From Candidatus Nomurabacteria bacterium RIFCSPLOWO2_12_FULL_46_14 (GTDB lineage Bacteria > Patescibacteriota > Minisyncoccia > Phycocordibacterales > UBA9973), in assembly GCA_001786225.1 (NCBI GenBank), contig MFVV01000018.1, positions 1 through 30,681 of the forward strand: a stretch of DNA of 30,681 nt, in the 5' to 3' direction. The notes beneath the pieces were generated by a model. That model ran no database searches. It was given only the letters and a program-made list of their open reading frames with translations, and was not told the DNA's origin. Position numbers and translations under genes: made by a program. Below, piece after piece: positions 14,294 through 22,891 of this stretch; position 1 is the first letter of the stretch, and each line of letters begins with the position of its first letter.

Positions 14294-17200
14294 AAACCCT
14301 AAACACAACCGATTTTGACAGCATCACTCTTAGGCTCGCTTCTCCGGAGCAGATAAGGGAGTGGTCATATGGCGAAGTTACCAAGCCGGAAACCATAAAT
14401 TACCGCACCGGCCGGTCAGAACGCGGTGGGCTTTTTGACGAAAAAATATTCGGCCCGGAAAAAGATTACGAATGTTACTGCGGCAAATATCGCCGCATCC
14501 GCTATAAAGACATTATCTGCGAGAAATGCGGTGTGGAGGTGACCCGTTCCATCGTCCGTCGGGAGCGCATGGGCCACATTGAGCTGGCTACCCCCGTCTC
14601 CCACATTTGGTTTTTGCGCGGCGTGCCCTCGCGCATGAGCACTCTGCTTAATATTTCCGTCTCCGATTTAGAGAAAGTCATTTATTTCGCCGGCTACATC
14701 ATCACCAAAGTGCACGAAGCGGAAAAAGAAGCTATTTTGAGTGGCTTGGATAAAGAATATAAAGCCAAGCTTAAAGGGGCCGCGGATGAGGAAACGCGGG
14801 AGAAGCTTAAAAACCTGCTTCTGGCCGCCAAGAAGGAAATCGGCGAAATATACGAAGGTAAGGTTTTGAATGAAATTTCCTTCCATCACTATTCTTTGAA
14901 ATACGGCACCTGTTTTGAAGCCAATATCGGCGCCGAGGCCATTTATTCTATCTTCAAAAATCTGGACCTGCATAAATTGAAAAATTTAACCGAAGAGATG
15001 CTCTCCAAATCCAGCGCCGCGGAAAAAGAAAAATTACAGAAGAGACTGTCTTTGATCCGGGCCATGCTCTACGCCGGCATCCGCCCGGAATGGATGTTCC
15101 TGACGGTTATCCCGGTCATTCCGCCGATATTACGGCCGATGGTGGCGCTAGACGGCGGCCGGCACGCCACCTCCGACCTGAATGACTTGTACCGCCGGGT
15201 CATCAATCGCAACAACCGCCTGAAGAAGCTCCAGGACATCAACGCACCGGACGTAATTTTGCGCAACGAAAAAAGAATTATCCAAGAAGCGGTGGACGCC
15301 TTGATAGACAATTCCATCGCCAAGCAGAATGAGTCCGCGGCCATGAGCCAGTCGCAGAAGCGTCCCTTGAAATCCCTGTCGGATAATTTGAAATCCAAGC
15401 AGGGCCTTTTTCGCCAGAATCTTCTGGGCAAGCGAGTGGACTACTCCGGCCGATCGGTTATCGTAGTCGGCCCGGAACTTAAACTGAATCAGTGCGGCTT
15501 GCCCAAGCACATGGCGTTGGAACTTTTCCGCCCGTTTGTTATTTCCAAAATATTACAGGCGGAACTGGCTTTCAACATTCGTGGCGCCAACAAGCTTATT
15601 GAGGAACGCACGCCGGAAGTCTGGGCGATGCTAGAAGAAGTTATTGCCGGCAAGTTCGTTTTGCTCAACCGGGCACCCACTCTGCATCGCCTGGGCATCC
15701 AGGCTTTCAACCCGGTTTTGATTGAAGGCAACGCTATCCAAGTGCACCCTCTGGTTTGCCAGGCCTTCAACGCGGACTTTGACGGCGACCAAATGGCGGT
15801 ATACGTGCCGCTCCTGGAAGAAGCCCAATTAGAGGCCAAAGAATTGATGGCGGCGAACAAAAATTTGCTTAAGCCGCAAAATGGCGAGCCCATTGTCCAT
15901 CCCTCCAAAGACATGGTTTTAGGAACGTATTGGATGACCAAATCCATGGACGGAGAGCCGGGAGAAGGCAAATATTTTCAGAGCCCCAACACCGCCATTA
16001 CCGCCTACGAATACGACGTAGTCTCTCTCCGGGCTAAAATAAAGGTGCTGACCACCGATACATCTAAGTACCGGAAATTCGGCGGCCAGATTTTTGAGAC
16101 CACCGTGGGCCGGCTACTTTTCAACAGTATTCTGCCGAATGATTTTGCCTATGTCAATGATGAAATGAGCCAGAAGCGGATATCTTCCCTGGTGGACGAA
16201 CTGATTATGCATTACGGTGTGGACGAAACTCCAAAGATTCTAGACAAAATCAAGACCTTCGGCTTCAGATATTCCACTCTCTCCGGCACGACTTGGGGTT
16301 TGGACAACGTTCTCCAGCCGGCGGAAAAATCCAAAATCATCGGCGAGAGCAAAAAGTTGGAAGAGGAGGTGGTAGTTCAGTGGCGGGAAGGCCTTTTGTC
16401 CGAAGAGGAAAAGTATCAAAAGGTCATAGAAATTTGGACGCGCGCCAAAAAAGAACTGGAAAAAATACTGCCGGGCACTCTACCTAAAGAGGGTTCCACC
16501 TACGACTTGTTCACTTCCGGCGCCCGGGGCACCATGACCTCGCTTATTCAGATGACTGGGATGAAGGGCCTGATTCAGAATAACCAGGGCGAGACCCTGG
16601 AATTTCCGGTCATTTCTTCTTACCACGAAGGCTTGTCACCGACGGAATATTTCATAACCACTCACGGCGCCCGCAAAGGCGCTTCGGACACCGCGCTGAA
16701 TACTGCCAAGGCGGGATATTTGACCCGCCGGCTGGTGGATGTGGCCCAGGATGTGGTTATCACCGAGCTAGATTGCGGCACCAAAGAAGGCAAAGTAGTC
16801 GCCAAAGAAAATATATCCGGAATCGAAATTCCTTTGGCTAAAAATATCCGCGGCCGGATTTTGGCCGGAGATTTGATGGATAAAAACGGCAAGGTGGCTT
16901 ATAAAAAAGGCTTTCTAGTTACCAAAGAAGAGGCTCAAAAGATAGAAGAAGCCGGTTTTACGGAAGTTTTTGTCCGCTCGCCGCTGACCTGTAAGACGGT
17001 TCACGGTATTTGCGTGCGGTGTTACGGTTTGGATTTGGGCCGGAATCGCGAGGTCGCGCTAGGCGAGGCTGTCGGCATTATCGCCGCCCAGGCCATTGGC
17101 GAGCCGGGCACCCAGCTGACTCTTCGGACTTTCCATGCCGGCGGCGTGGCGGGCACGGATATTACCACGGGGCTTCCCCGAGTAGAGGAAATATTTGAGC

Positions 17201-17919
17201 GAAGAACGCCGAAAAATCCGGCGATAGTCTCCCAGACCGAGGGTGAAGTTTTAGAAATAAAAGAAAAAGACGGGAAGCCTGCCTCGCCGAGTCAAGGCGG
17301 GGAAAAAATAATCAAAGTGCTCTCGACCGAGCCTGTCGGCAAAAAAGGTTCCAAGTCTTCCGTTAAAAGCCGAGAAATAGAATATATCGCTCCATTCCGC
17401 CGGGCACCCACGGTTAAAGTCGGTGACAAGGTCAAAGCGGGCGAGCTCTTGACCGATGGCTCCGCGGATATAACCGAAATATTTGAATATGGCGGCAAAG
17501 AAATGGTTGAAAATTACATCATTCGCGAGATTAACAAGGTTTATGAACTGCAGAGCGCGTCTATTTCTCGGAAACACACGGAAATAATAATCCGCCAGAT
17601 GTTCTCTCGCCGCAAAATAACCGATGCCGGTGAAACTAACTTCTCGGTCGGGGATATTGTGGAAAATACGGCTTTCATTGAGGAAAACGCGCGGGTGGAA
17701 AGTCTCGAGACCAAGAGGGCCGAAGCGGCGACAGTGGTCCTCGGCATTACCGAGGTGTCTCTGCGCACCAAAAGCTGGCTGTCGGCGGCTTCCTTCCAGA
17801 ATACCAATCGGGTGCTGATTGAGAATGCCATCAAGTGCGGGGTGGATTCTCTGCGGGGGCTCAAAGAGAACGTGATTATCGGCCGACTGATTCCGGCCGG
17901 AACAGGATTCAAAAAGTAA
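14290..17919 (+). CDS. rpoC: DNA-directed RNA polymerase subunit beta'
   Basis: Catalytic beta-prime subunit. The 1209-residue protein has the N-terminal zinc site C62, C64, C77, C80 (CYCG and CEKCG), the bridge to LLGKRVDYSGRSVI, and the absolutely conserved active-site loop NADFDGDQM at 494-502, whose three Asp residues hold the catalytic magnesium. Downstream are the trigger-loop region GARKGASDTALNTAKAGYLT, the second zinc site with CGTKEGK, CKTVHGICVRCYG, and EAVGIIAAQAIGEPGTQLTL. The C-terminus ends with RGLKENVIIGRLIPAGTG. It is coupled to rpoB by a 4-base overlap and followed after 9 bases by dnaG. No split or frameshift is seen. Confidence 0.98.
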   Translation: MKTLNTTDFDSITLRLASPEQIREWSYGEVTKPETINYRTGRSERGGLFDEKIFGPEKDYECYCGKYRRIRYKDIICEKCGVEVTRSIVRRERMGHIELATPVSHIWFLRGVPSRMSTLLNISVSDLEKVIYFAGYIITKVHEAEKEAILSGLDKEYKAKLKGAADEETREKLKNLLLAAKKEIGEIYEGKVLNEISFHHYSLKYGTCFEANIGAEAIYSIFKNLDLHKLKNLTEEMLSKSSAAEKEKLQKRLSLIRAMLYAGIRPEWMFLTVIPVIPPILRPMVALDGGRHATSDLNDLYRRVINRNNRLKKLQDINAPDVILRNEKRIIQEAVDALIDNSIAKQNESAAMSQSQKRPLKSLSDNLKSKQGLFRQNLLGKRVDYSGRSVIVVGPELKLNQCGLPKHMALELFRPFVISKILQAELAFNIRGANKLIEERTPEVWAMLEEVIAGKFVLLNRAPTLHRLGIQAFNPVLIEGNAIQVHPLVCQAFNADFDGDQMAVYVPLLEEAQLEAKELMAANKNLLKPQNGEPIVHPSKDMVLGTYWMTKSMDGEPGEGKYFQSPNTAITAYEYDVVSLRAKIKVLTTDTSKYRKFGGQIFETTVGRLLFNSILPNDFAYVNDEMSQKRISSLVDELIMHYGVDETPKILDKIKTFGFRYSTLSGTTWGLDNVLQPAEKSKIIGESKKLEEEVVVQWREGLLSEEEKYQKVIEIWTRAKKELEKILPGTLPKEGSTYDLFTSGARGTMTSLIQMTGMKGLIQNNQGETLEFPVISSYHEGLSPTEYFITTHGARKGASDTALNTAKAGYLTRRLVDVAQDVVITELDCGTKEGKVVAKENISGIEIPLAKNIRGRILAGDLMDKNGKVAYKKGFLVTKEEAQKIEEAGFTEVFVRSPLTCKTVHGICVRCYGLDLGRNREVALGEAVGIIAAQAIGEPGTQLTLRTFHAGGVAGTDITTGLPRVEEIFERRTPKNPAIVSQTEGEVLEIKEKDGKPASPSQGGEKIIKVLSTEPVGKKGSKSSVKSREIEYIAPFRRAPTVKVGDKVKAGELLTDGSADITEIFEYGGKEMVENYIIREINKVYELQSASISRKHTEIIIRQMFSRRKITDAGETNFSVGDIVENTAFIEENARVESLETKRAEAATVVLGITEVSLRTKSWLSAASFQNTNRVLIENAIKCGVDSLRGLKENVIIGRLIPAGTGFKK

Positions 17920-17928
17920 TTAAGAATT

Positions 17929-19668
17929 ATGGACTCTCCGGCACAACAAATTAAGGAGAGATTGCCGATAGAAGAAATAATCTCCTCCTATCTCAAGCTT
18001 ATTCCCGCCGGGCGGAATTTTAAGGCCAAGTGCCCTTTTCACAACGAGAAGACGCCGTCTTTTTTCGTTTCTCCGGAGAGAAACAGCTATTACTGTTTCG
18101 GCTGCGGAGCCAAGGGAGATATTTTTACCTTCGTAGAAGAGTTTGAAGGTTTGGATTTTCGTGGCGCTCTCAAGCTCCTGGCGGAGAGGGCCGGCGTGAC
18201 TCTGGCCCCTTATAACCAAAAGACAGCCGATGAAAAAGAAAGGCTGTATCAAGCGGTGGCCGAAGCGGCGAAATATTTTGAACAGAACTTAAACCCCGAC
18301 GTCCTCAAGTATCTAGAGTCCCGCGGCCTGGAAGAAAAAACAATCCGGGATTTCCGGATTGGCTTTGCCCTGGACGATTGGCGGGGATTGTATCAGCATC
18401 TGAAGTCAAAATTTACCGATCGCGAACTGGAACTCTCTGGCCTGATTAAAAAAATTGAAGGTAAAACGGGGTATTATGACCGGTTTCGCAAAAGAATAAT
18501 ATTTCCGATTACCGATTCCAGCGGCCGGGTCATCGCGTTTTCCGGCAGGATTTTCGGCGAAGGTGAACCTAAATATCTTAACAGCCCGGACACTCCGATT
18601 TTCAGTAAACAGCTGGTGCTCTACGGTCTGGACCGGGCCAAGGAATCTATTCGCAAAAACAATTTCTCAATTTTAGTAGAGGGACAAATGGACTTGGTTT
18701 TGTCCCATCAAGCCGGTTTCCGGAATACCGTCGCCACTTCCGGCACCGCGCTCTCCGACCCGGCGACTATGACCGAGAACGTGATTTCCAATTTGAGTTT
18801 GGTCCGCCGACTGTCCGAGAATATAGTTCTGGCTTTTGACGCGGACAAAGCGGGCCTGCGGGCCGCGGAGCGCGCCGGTCGCATCGCTCTCTCCCTCTCT
18901 ATGGATGTCAAAGTGGCCGCCTTGCCTCCGGACATCGACCCCGCGGATTTAATTGCCCGCTCCGGGGCAGACGCTTGGCGGGAGGCCATCCGCAATTCTA
19001 AACACCTAATTCTTTTTATGCTGGACAAAGCCGGAGATATCGCCCAAGGCGATGGCCGTAAAATGGTCCGGCTTATTCGGGAGAAGGTATTGCCGTATGT
19101 GGGAGCGCTTCAGAGCTCTGTGGAACAGGCTTATTTTTTGCAAAAAATCAGCGATTTCTCCGGCACGCCAGCCACGGCGCTGAAAGAGGATTTAGAGAAG
19201 ATACCCATCTCGTCTGCGGAGCGGGCAGAAATCCAAAACATACCGGCAGAAGACAGCCCGCCATATCGCAAAGATAATATTTTGCGCCGCCTGCTCGGGA
19301 TAATTCTCTGGCAAAGAGATCTCGCGGAATCCGAGATTGATTTGGAAAAGATTTTAAAGGAACTGGAAGAAATTTTGAATAGGTCCTCAGTAGACATTCT
19401 CCGGGATGCTGCGGACAGCGGAGAAGATTGGATTTTTGAAGCCGAAGTTTTATATGGCGCAGGAGATTCCCTAGGGCGGGATGTCCAAGAACTTCTTTAT
19501 AATCTGAAAGAAGAATATTTGAAAGAAGTTTTGTTTAAGAAAGCCGGAGAACTGGAGAAGGCGGAAAGAGAGAGAGCGCCGGAAAGGTCCAGAATGATTT
19601 TAGAAGAAATAAATGTTATAAATAAAGAAATAGAAGAAATTGCCAATAAGCGGCTTAACCACAAATAA
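17929..19668 (+). CDS. dnaG: DNA primase
   Basis: Synthesises RNA primers at the replication fork. The 579-residue protein has an N-terminal CHC2 zinc-binding domain (C35, H38, C56, C59; CPFH and CFGCGAKGD), then the RNA polymerase/TOPRIM core, with FRKRIIFPITDSSGRVIAFSGR, the catalytic Glu in VEGQMD (250-255) and the acidic DAD of LAFDADKAG (304-306). The C-terminal region (about 400-579) is divergent, helical and charged, where the DnaB-interacting domain would be. It starts 9 bases after rpoC and ends 4 bases before rpoD, so it sits inside the RNA polymerase operon. In many bacteria dnaG pairs with rpoD, but the direct junction to rpoBC is less usual. Confidence 0.97.
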   Translation: MDSPAQQIKERLPIEEIISSYLKLIPAGRNFKAKCPFHNEKTPSFFVSPERNSYYCFGCGAKGDIFTFVEEFEGLDFRGALKLLAERAGVTLAPYNQKTADEKERLYQAVAEAAKYFEQNLNPDVLKYLESRGLEEKTIRDFRIGFALDDWRGLYQHLKSKFTDRELELSGLIKKIEGKTGYYDRFRKRIIFPITDSSGRVIAFSGRIFGEGEPKYLNSPDTPIFSKQLVLYGLDRAKESIRKNNFSILVEGQMDLVLSHQAGFRNTVATSGTALSDPATMTENVISNLSLVRRLSENIVLAFDADKAGLRAAERAGRIALSLSMDVKVAALPPDIDPADLIARSGADAWREAIRNSKHLILFMLDKAGDIAQGDGRKMVRLIREKVLPYVGALQSSVEQAYFLQKISDFSGTPATALKEDLEKIPISSAERAEIQNIPAEDSPPYRKDNILRRLLGIILWQRDLAESEIDLEKILKELEEILNRSSVDILRDAADSGEDWIFEAEVLYGAGDSLGRDVQELLYNLKEEYLKEVLFKKAGELEKAERERAPERSRMILEEINVINKEIEEIANKRLNHK

Positions 19669-19672
19669 ATTT

Positions 19673-20905
19673 ATGAAGAAAAAATCAAAAAACGGAAAAA
19701 TAAAATCAAAATCCAAAGAGAGAAAGCCCAGAAAGGCCGTCCCGGTATCCCGCCGCAAAAGAAAGAAAGAAAATCGGCAAGAAGGCAGGAAAGCCAAAAT
19801 ATTGCAAGTCAAGAAAGTCTCCAAGCTCTCCTCGAACAAAAAGGCAGAAGCATTTTCCCGACTGGCGGTGGAACTTACGGAGAAAGGCAAAAAAAGGGGG
19901 TTTATCACCTACGATGAGATATTGAAAACTTTTCCGGACATTGAGAACAATATATTTTTCCTGGATGAATTATACGAACAGCTAGCCGCCGCCGGAGTGG
20001 ATGTTCTGGAGGGTGGCAATCTCCTCAATCTAGAGGAAGACCCGGTCGACAAAGATATAAATAAGTCTTTGATTCACGACTCCATTCAGATGTATCTGAA
20101 AGAAATAGGCCAGTATCCGCTTATTCATGCGAGCGACGAAAAGGACCTGGCCAAGCGCATAGAGCGTGGCGACCAGGAAGCCAAAAACCTGCTGGCCCGG
20201 GCCAATTTGCGCCTAGTGGTCTCCATTGCCAAGAAATACGTCGGTCGCAGCGCCAATCTGACTCTTTTGGATTTGATTCAGGAGGGCAACCTGGGACTGT
20301 TCAAGGCGGTAGAAAAGTTTGATTGGACCAAAGGCTATAAATTCTCCACCTACGCCACCTGGTGGATCCGGCAATCCATCACCCGCGCCCTGGCGGACCA
20401 ATCGCGCACCATTCGTATTCCGGTGCACATGGTGGAAACTATTTCCAAGTATAAGCAAACCTACCGTCGGCTTTCCCAAGACCTGGGCCGGGAGCCCCTG
20501 GCGGAAGAAATGGCCACGGAAATGGGCATCCCGGTGGAGAAAATTCACGTGATTGAAAATATTTCCCAAGAGACGGTATCCTTGGAACAACCGGTAGGGG
20601 ACGATGACGACAAGTCCACTCTGGAGAACTTCATTCCCGACGACAAAATTTTGCGTCCGGACCAGGAGTCCTCTCGCCGCATTCTGGGCGACCAAGTTCG
20701 GGCCGTGCTGGCCGAACTCAACCCCAAAGAGCGCAAAATACTGGAGATGCGTTACGGCCTGGTGGACGGCATTCAGCATACCTTAGAGAGAGTGGGGGAA
20801 GAATTCGGCGTTACCCGGGAGCGCATTCGCCAAATTGAAGCCAAAGTTCACGAAAAGCTCCGCCAACACGAAAAAATCTCCCGCCTCAAAAACTACCTTG
20901 ATTAA
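19673..20905 (+). CDS. rpoD: RNA polymerase principal sigma factor (sigma-70 family)
   Basis: Primary sigma factor that recognises -10 and -35 promoter elements. The first about 58 residues are a Lys/Arg-rich tail, followed by a region 1.1 module (about 60-115; GFITYDEILKTFPD). Region 1.2 follows (DSIQMYLKEIGQYPLI), then region 2 with LRLVVSIAKKYVG, DLIQEGNLGLFKAVEKFDW and YKFSTYATWWIRQSI (core binding and -10 recognition), region 3, and region 4 with the helix-turn-helix GVTRERIRQIEAKVHEKLR (-35 recognition). The ATG at 19673 is chosen over an upstream in-frame TTG at 19640 that would overlap dnaG. This gives 410 residues and a 4-base gap. The abundance of consensus-like promoters in the window fits this factor. 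Confidence 0.96.
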   Translation: MKKKSKNGKIKSKSKERKPRKAVPVSRRKRKKENRQEGRKAKILQVKKVSKLSSNKKAEAFSRLAVELTEKGKKRGFITYDEILKTFPDIENNIFFLDELYEQLAAAGVDVLEGGNLLNLEEDPVDKDINKSLIHDSIQMYLKEIGQYPLIHASDEKDLAKRIERGDQEAKNLLARANLRLVVSIAKKYVGRSANLTLLDLIQEGNLGLFKAVEKFDWTKGYKFSTYATWWIRQSITRALADQSRTIRIPVHMVETISKYKQTYRRLSQDLGREPLAEEMATEMGIPVEKIHVIENISQETVSLEQPVGDDDDKSTLENFIPDDKILRPDQESSRRILGDQVRAVLAELNPKERKILEMRYGLVDGIQHTLERVGEEFGVTRERIRQIEAKVHEKLRQHEKISRLKNYLD

Positions 20906-20916
20906 TGGGATGCTAG

Positions 20917-21609
20917 TCAGTATCTCCGAGTTGAGCGAGGGGAGTCCTCGCTCAGACACATTTTTTCGCATGTTTGGAAATCGATCTTCATGCGCTGTAT
21001 ATATTTTGGCACAAGCGAAAGGTCTAAAATTGCCGATTCAAGCCTGTTGCTTCCTGAAAAATCAATAAAACTAGAATATTGATAATTGTTTAAGAATTCC
21101 TCCGCAGCTTCTATGTCTTTTATGCCGTTTTCTTTCCATTTTTTGTCGAAAATTGAAGTAGGATTTAAATGCAAGTACGAAAATATATACATGTATTGCG
21201 ATTCATTATTTATATGTTCTGATCTGAATGGATGCATAAATAAAGGACCGCTTCGTTCATATTTTGTATTAAAATACATAGAATAAGCAGTCAAAAGTTT
21301 TCCCATGAATTTACTTATACCGCCCTCGGTATGCTCATATAAAATTAAATGAAAATGGTTTGGCATGAGGCAATAAGCTAAAATAGAGACAAGAGTTTTT
21401 TCTCTTTTTTGATTGAAAATATTTTTTAAATTGTTTTGCTTGTCTCGCAGGAAATTCTCCATCTTAAAAGGCTCGTTTTGATTCATAATATATAAAAGAG
21501 CCATAAAACGCTGATAGTCTTTCGAATTCATGAATACCTTTCTTTTTTCCACCCCTCTCGAGTAAATATGATAGTATTCTCTTTCAGCTAATGGGGTTTT
21601 TCTATACAT
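20917..21609 (-). CDS. IS200-like / REP-associated tyrosine transposase (RAYT, TnpA_REP)
   Basis: HUH-type single-strand DNA transposase of the Y1 family. The 230-residue protein begins MYRKTPLAEREYYHIYSRGV, typical of RAYT proteins, and carries the HUH metal motif in CLMPNHFHLIL (H85, H87). The candidate catalytic Tyr lies in LLTAYSMYFNTKY (residue 109 or 112), followed by SGPLFMHPFRSEHI and YLHLNP. The frame is intact. Two near-identical hairpins bracket it, the downstream one lying inside the end of the reading frame, so the last residues (SEDSPRSTRRY) are encoded by the repeat. It faces rpoD and looks richer in A and T than its neighbours, in line with transfer. Start ATG at 21609 is preceded by AAGG and a perfect TATAAT at leaderless distance. 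Confidence 0.9.
   Translation of the reverse strand: MYRKTPLAEREYYHIYSRGVEKRKVFMNSKDYQRFMALLYIMNQNEPFKMENFLRDKQNNLKNIFNQKREKTLVSILAYCLMPNHFHLILYEHTEGGISKFMGKLLTAYSMYFNTKYERSGPLFMHPFRSEHINNESQYMYIFSYLHLNPTSIFDKKWKENGIKDIEAAEEFLNNYQYSSFIDFSGSNRLESAILDLSLVPKYIQRMKIDFQTCEKMCLSEDSPRSTRRY
20931..20954. repeat. REP-like hairpin at the 3' side of the transposase gene
   Basis: A 9-bp perfect stem, tgagcgagg with cctcgctca, around the loop ggagt. It matches the copy at 21637-21660 in 22 of 24 bases in the same orientation. Six bases further on a T6 run (20961-20966) follows, so on the plus strand it may also terminate rpoD. Confidence 0.75.
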
Positions 21610-21615
21610 CCTTAT

Positions 21616-21644
21616 ATTATAGAGTAGTATAGCAACTTGAGCAA
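21616..21644 (-). promoter_or_regulatory. Promoter of the transposase gene, overlapping the hairpin
   Basis: On the minus strand TTGCTC (21644-21639), a 17-base spacer and consensus TATAAT (21621-21616). The -10 ends 6 bases before the ATG at 21609, so the predicted transcript is leaderless. The -35 lies inside the 5'-side hairpin repeat. Confidence 0.5.
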
Positions 21645-21660
21645 GGGTAGTCCTCGCTCA
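21637..21660. repeat. REP-like hairpin at the 5' side of the transposase gene
   Basis: A 9-bp stem with one mismatch around the loop gtagt, in direct orientation to the copy at 20931-20954. The loop tetranucleotides are GTAG here and GGAG there. These are the two forms described as conserved next to REP stems in RAYT systems. Confidence 0.75.
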
Positions 21661-21722
21661 TTCTTCAGTAGGAGGAATGCTTTACTATGGAGTTTTTACT
21701 TTGTAAAACTTTAATGCTTCTT

Positions 21723-22478
21723 CTAAAGAGAAAGGAAAATTTCAATAATCTTTTCTATCATCTTTTCCGGCATGGCGCCGGAGAGGCCCAGCAGATTTTT
21801 TTTCTCCGGGTCAAAAGAGACATATTCGGGTTTGGGCAGAACCCGAATTATTGCCGCTTGCTGTTTCGGGGATATGTCTTTTTTCAAAATGAAGACGCTA
21901 TGGGGCGTGCCAGTGACGCCAGCCAATTGCCCGTCTTCCATATCCTTTTCTATTTTTTGCCTGAACTTGCCGCTCTCCAGGCAAGCATTAAAGACAGGAA
22001 CATCCAAGCCCATATCTCCCGCGATTTTCGGCAATTCCGCGGGGTCCAGACTGTCGTTGGAAGTGGTTCTCGCGAAAACTTCATCTAGGTATATCCAAAA
22101 AACATCATTGCCTCCTTGTTCCCAGGCGCACTCGGTAGCCATGGCCTCCCTGAAAGCTTTTTGGTGGAGCTTCGGAATAGGGTAGTGCCGGTAAACCCAG
22201 GCGACTTCTTTGTTGGCCGACACTATGTCCTGTAAAGTACCTTGGAATACTTTGCAGAAAGGGCATTCGGTGTCGGAATATTCTATGATGATGATTTTAG
22301 CGTCCGCCTTGCCTCTTAGGTGCTCCTCTATACTAACTGCCCGGACTTGGATGTCAGCCACGGCCCTATTTACGGCAGGCGGGGCAAGAGAACTGTCGCT
22401 GTCTTTAAGCAATATGGCTCCGGCGATGATTACTCCCGCAAGGAGAATAGCGCCGGCTAGTTGTTGATTGTTTTGCAT
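21723..22478 (-). CDS. Membrane-anchored DsbA-like thiol-disulfide oxidoreductase
   Basis: Thioredoxin-fold protein expected to act outside the cytoplasmic membrane in disulfide formation or exchange. The 251-residue product has an N-terminal hydrophobic anchor (about 8-24, LAGAILLAGVIIAGAILL), then IIEYSDTECPFCKVFQG with the CxxC active site CPFC at 72-75, typical of the DSBA/thioredoxin_4 group. A helical insert follows (ATECAWEQGGNDVFW), and the cis-Pro loop is GVTGTPHSVF. Length matches the single-domain DsbA-type proteins common in bacteria with small genomes. Its start codon is predicted to coincide with the transcription start. It is divergent from the DUF378-like gene and stands near a second CxxC protein (24145-24861), hinting at a local redox theme. 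The exact partner is unknown. Confidence 0.88.
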   Translation of the reverse strand: MQNNQQLAGAILLAGVIIAGAILLKDSDSSLAPPAVNRAVADIQVRAVSIEEHLRGKADAKIIIIEYSDTECPFCKVFQGTLQDIVSANKEVAWVYRHYPIPKLHQKAFREAMATECAWEQGGNDVFWIYLDEVFARTTSNDSLDPAELPKIAGDMGLDVPVFNACLESGKFRQKIEKDMEDGQLAGVTGTPHSVFILKKDISPKQQAAIIRVLPKPEYVSFDPEKKNLLGLSGAMPEKMIEKIIEIFLSL

Positions 22479-22484
22479 CAGTCC

Positions 22485-22493
22485 AGTATATCA
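22485..22493 (-). promoter_or_regulatory. Extended -10 promoter of the DsbA-like gene, predicted leaderless
   Basis: The minus strand reads TG-A-TATACT, ending 6 bases before the ATG at 22478, so the predicted +1 is the A of the start codon. Confidence 0.5.
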
Positions 22494-22507
22494 TTTTTTT
22501 ACCGGTA

Positions 22508-22516
22508 TGCTATACT
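22508..22516 (+). promoter_or_regulatory. Extended -10 promoter of the DUF378-like gene
   Basis: TG-C-TATACT with a predicted start near 22523, leaving a 40-base leader that contains a G-rich Shine-Dalgarno-like gggggat at 22548-22554 before the ATG at 22563. It is back to back with the DsbA promoter. Confidence 0.45.
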
Positions 22517-22562
22517 TGATTCATTACCAATAACTAACCCTCGCCTTGGGGGATATAAATTT

Positions 22563-22850
22563 ATGTGTCATTCGTGTCATTCATATTGTAAAAGCTCCGG
22601 CTGCACCACTTCCTTGATTGCCAAAATTTTGGTAATTGTGGGTGGTGTCAATTGGGGTTTGGTGGGGGCAGGCATGCTTTTAGAAGCGGATTGGAACCTA
22701 GTCCATATGCTTCTCTTGGGTCTGCCGACCCTGGAAGCCGTTGTGTATCTATTGGTGGGTGTCGCCGCGGTGTATAAAATTTTCGGCTGTCATTGTGGAA
22801 AGTGCATGAGCTGTGAAGATTGCGTGCCCAAAGAAGAAAAAATGGGCTAA
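22563..22850 (+). CDS. Cys-rich DUF378-like small membrane protein
   Basis: A 95-residue protein with two hydrophobic helices. The core AKILVIVGGVNWGLVGAGML matches the pattern I recall for the DUF378 family (YuzA-like), whose function is unknown, and the second helix is EAVVYLLVGVAAVYKIF. Unusually for that family, both ends are rich in cysteine: MCHSCHSYCKSSGC at the front and CHCGKCMSCEDC at the back. Those clusters could bind metal or form disulfides, which is notable next to a DsbA-like gene. The ATG at 22563 is chosen because it follows a G-rich ribosome-binding-like site. An upstream in-frame start at 22461 would run back through the divergent promoter region. Family call by pattern only. 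Confidence 0.8.
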   Translation: MCHSCHSYCKSSGCTTSLIAKILVIVGGVNWGLVGAGMLLEADWNLVHMLLLGLPTLEAVVYLLVGVAAVYKIFGCHCGKCMSCEDCVPKEEKMG

Positions 22851-22871
22851 TTTGGCGTTCTCTCCCCTGGA

Positions 22872-22880
22872 TGCTATGAT
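22872..22880 (+). promoter_or_regulatory. Extended -10 promoter of the glycosyltransferase gene, near-leaderless
   Basis: TG-C-TATGAT with a predicted start near 22887, only 5 bases before the ATG at 22892. It is the same nonamer as in front of proS. Confidence 0.45.
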
Positions 22881-22891
22881 GAGAGAAGCCT

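Noticed and set aside
19640..19672. Upstream TTG start for rpoD adding 11 residues
   Set aside because: It would overlap the dnaG stop. The ATG at 19673 follows dnaG by 4 bases, as elsewhere in the operon.
21691..21710. AT-rich hairpin downstream of the DsbA-like gene as a terminator
   Set aside because: The stem is A-T only with a bulge and no clear T-run on the relevant strand.
21687..22088. Plus-strand frames opposite the DsbA-like gene
   Set aside because: Shadow frames; the minus strand carries the membrane anchor, CPFC and cis-Pro motifs.
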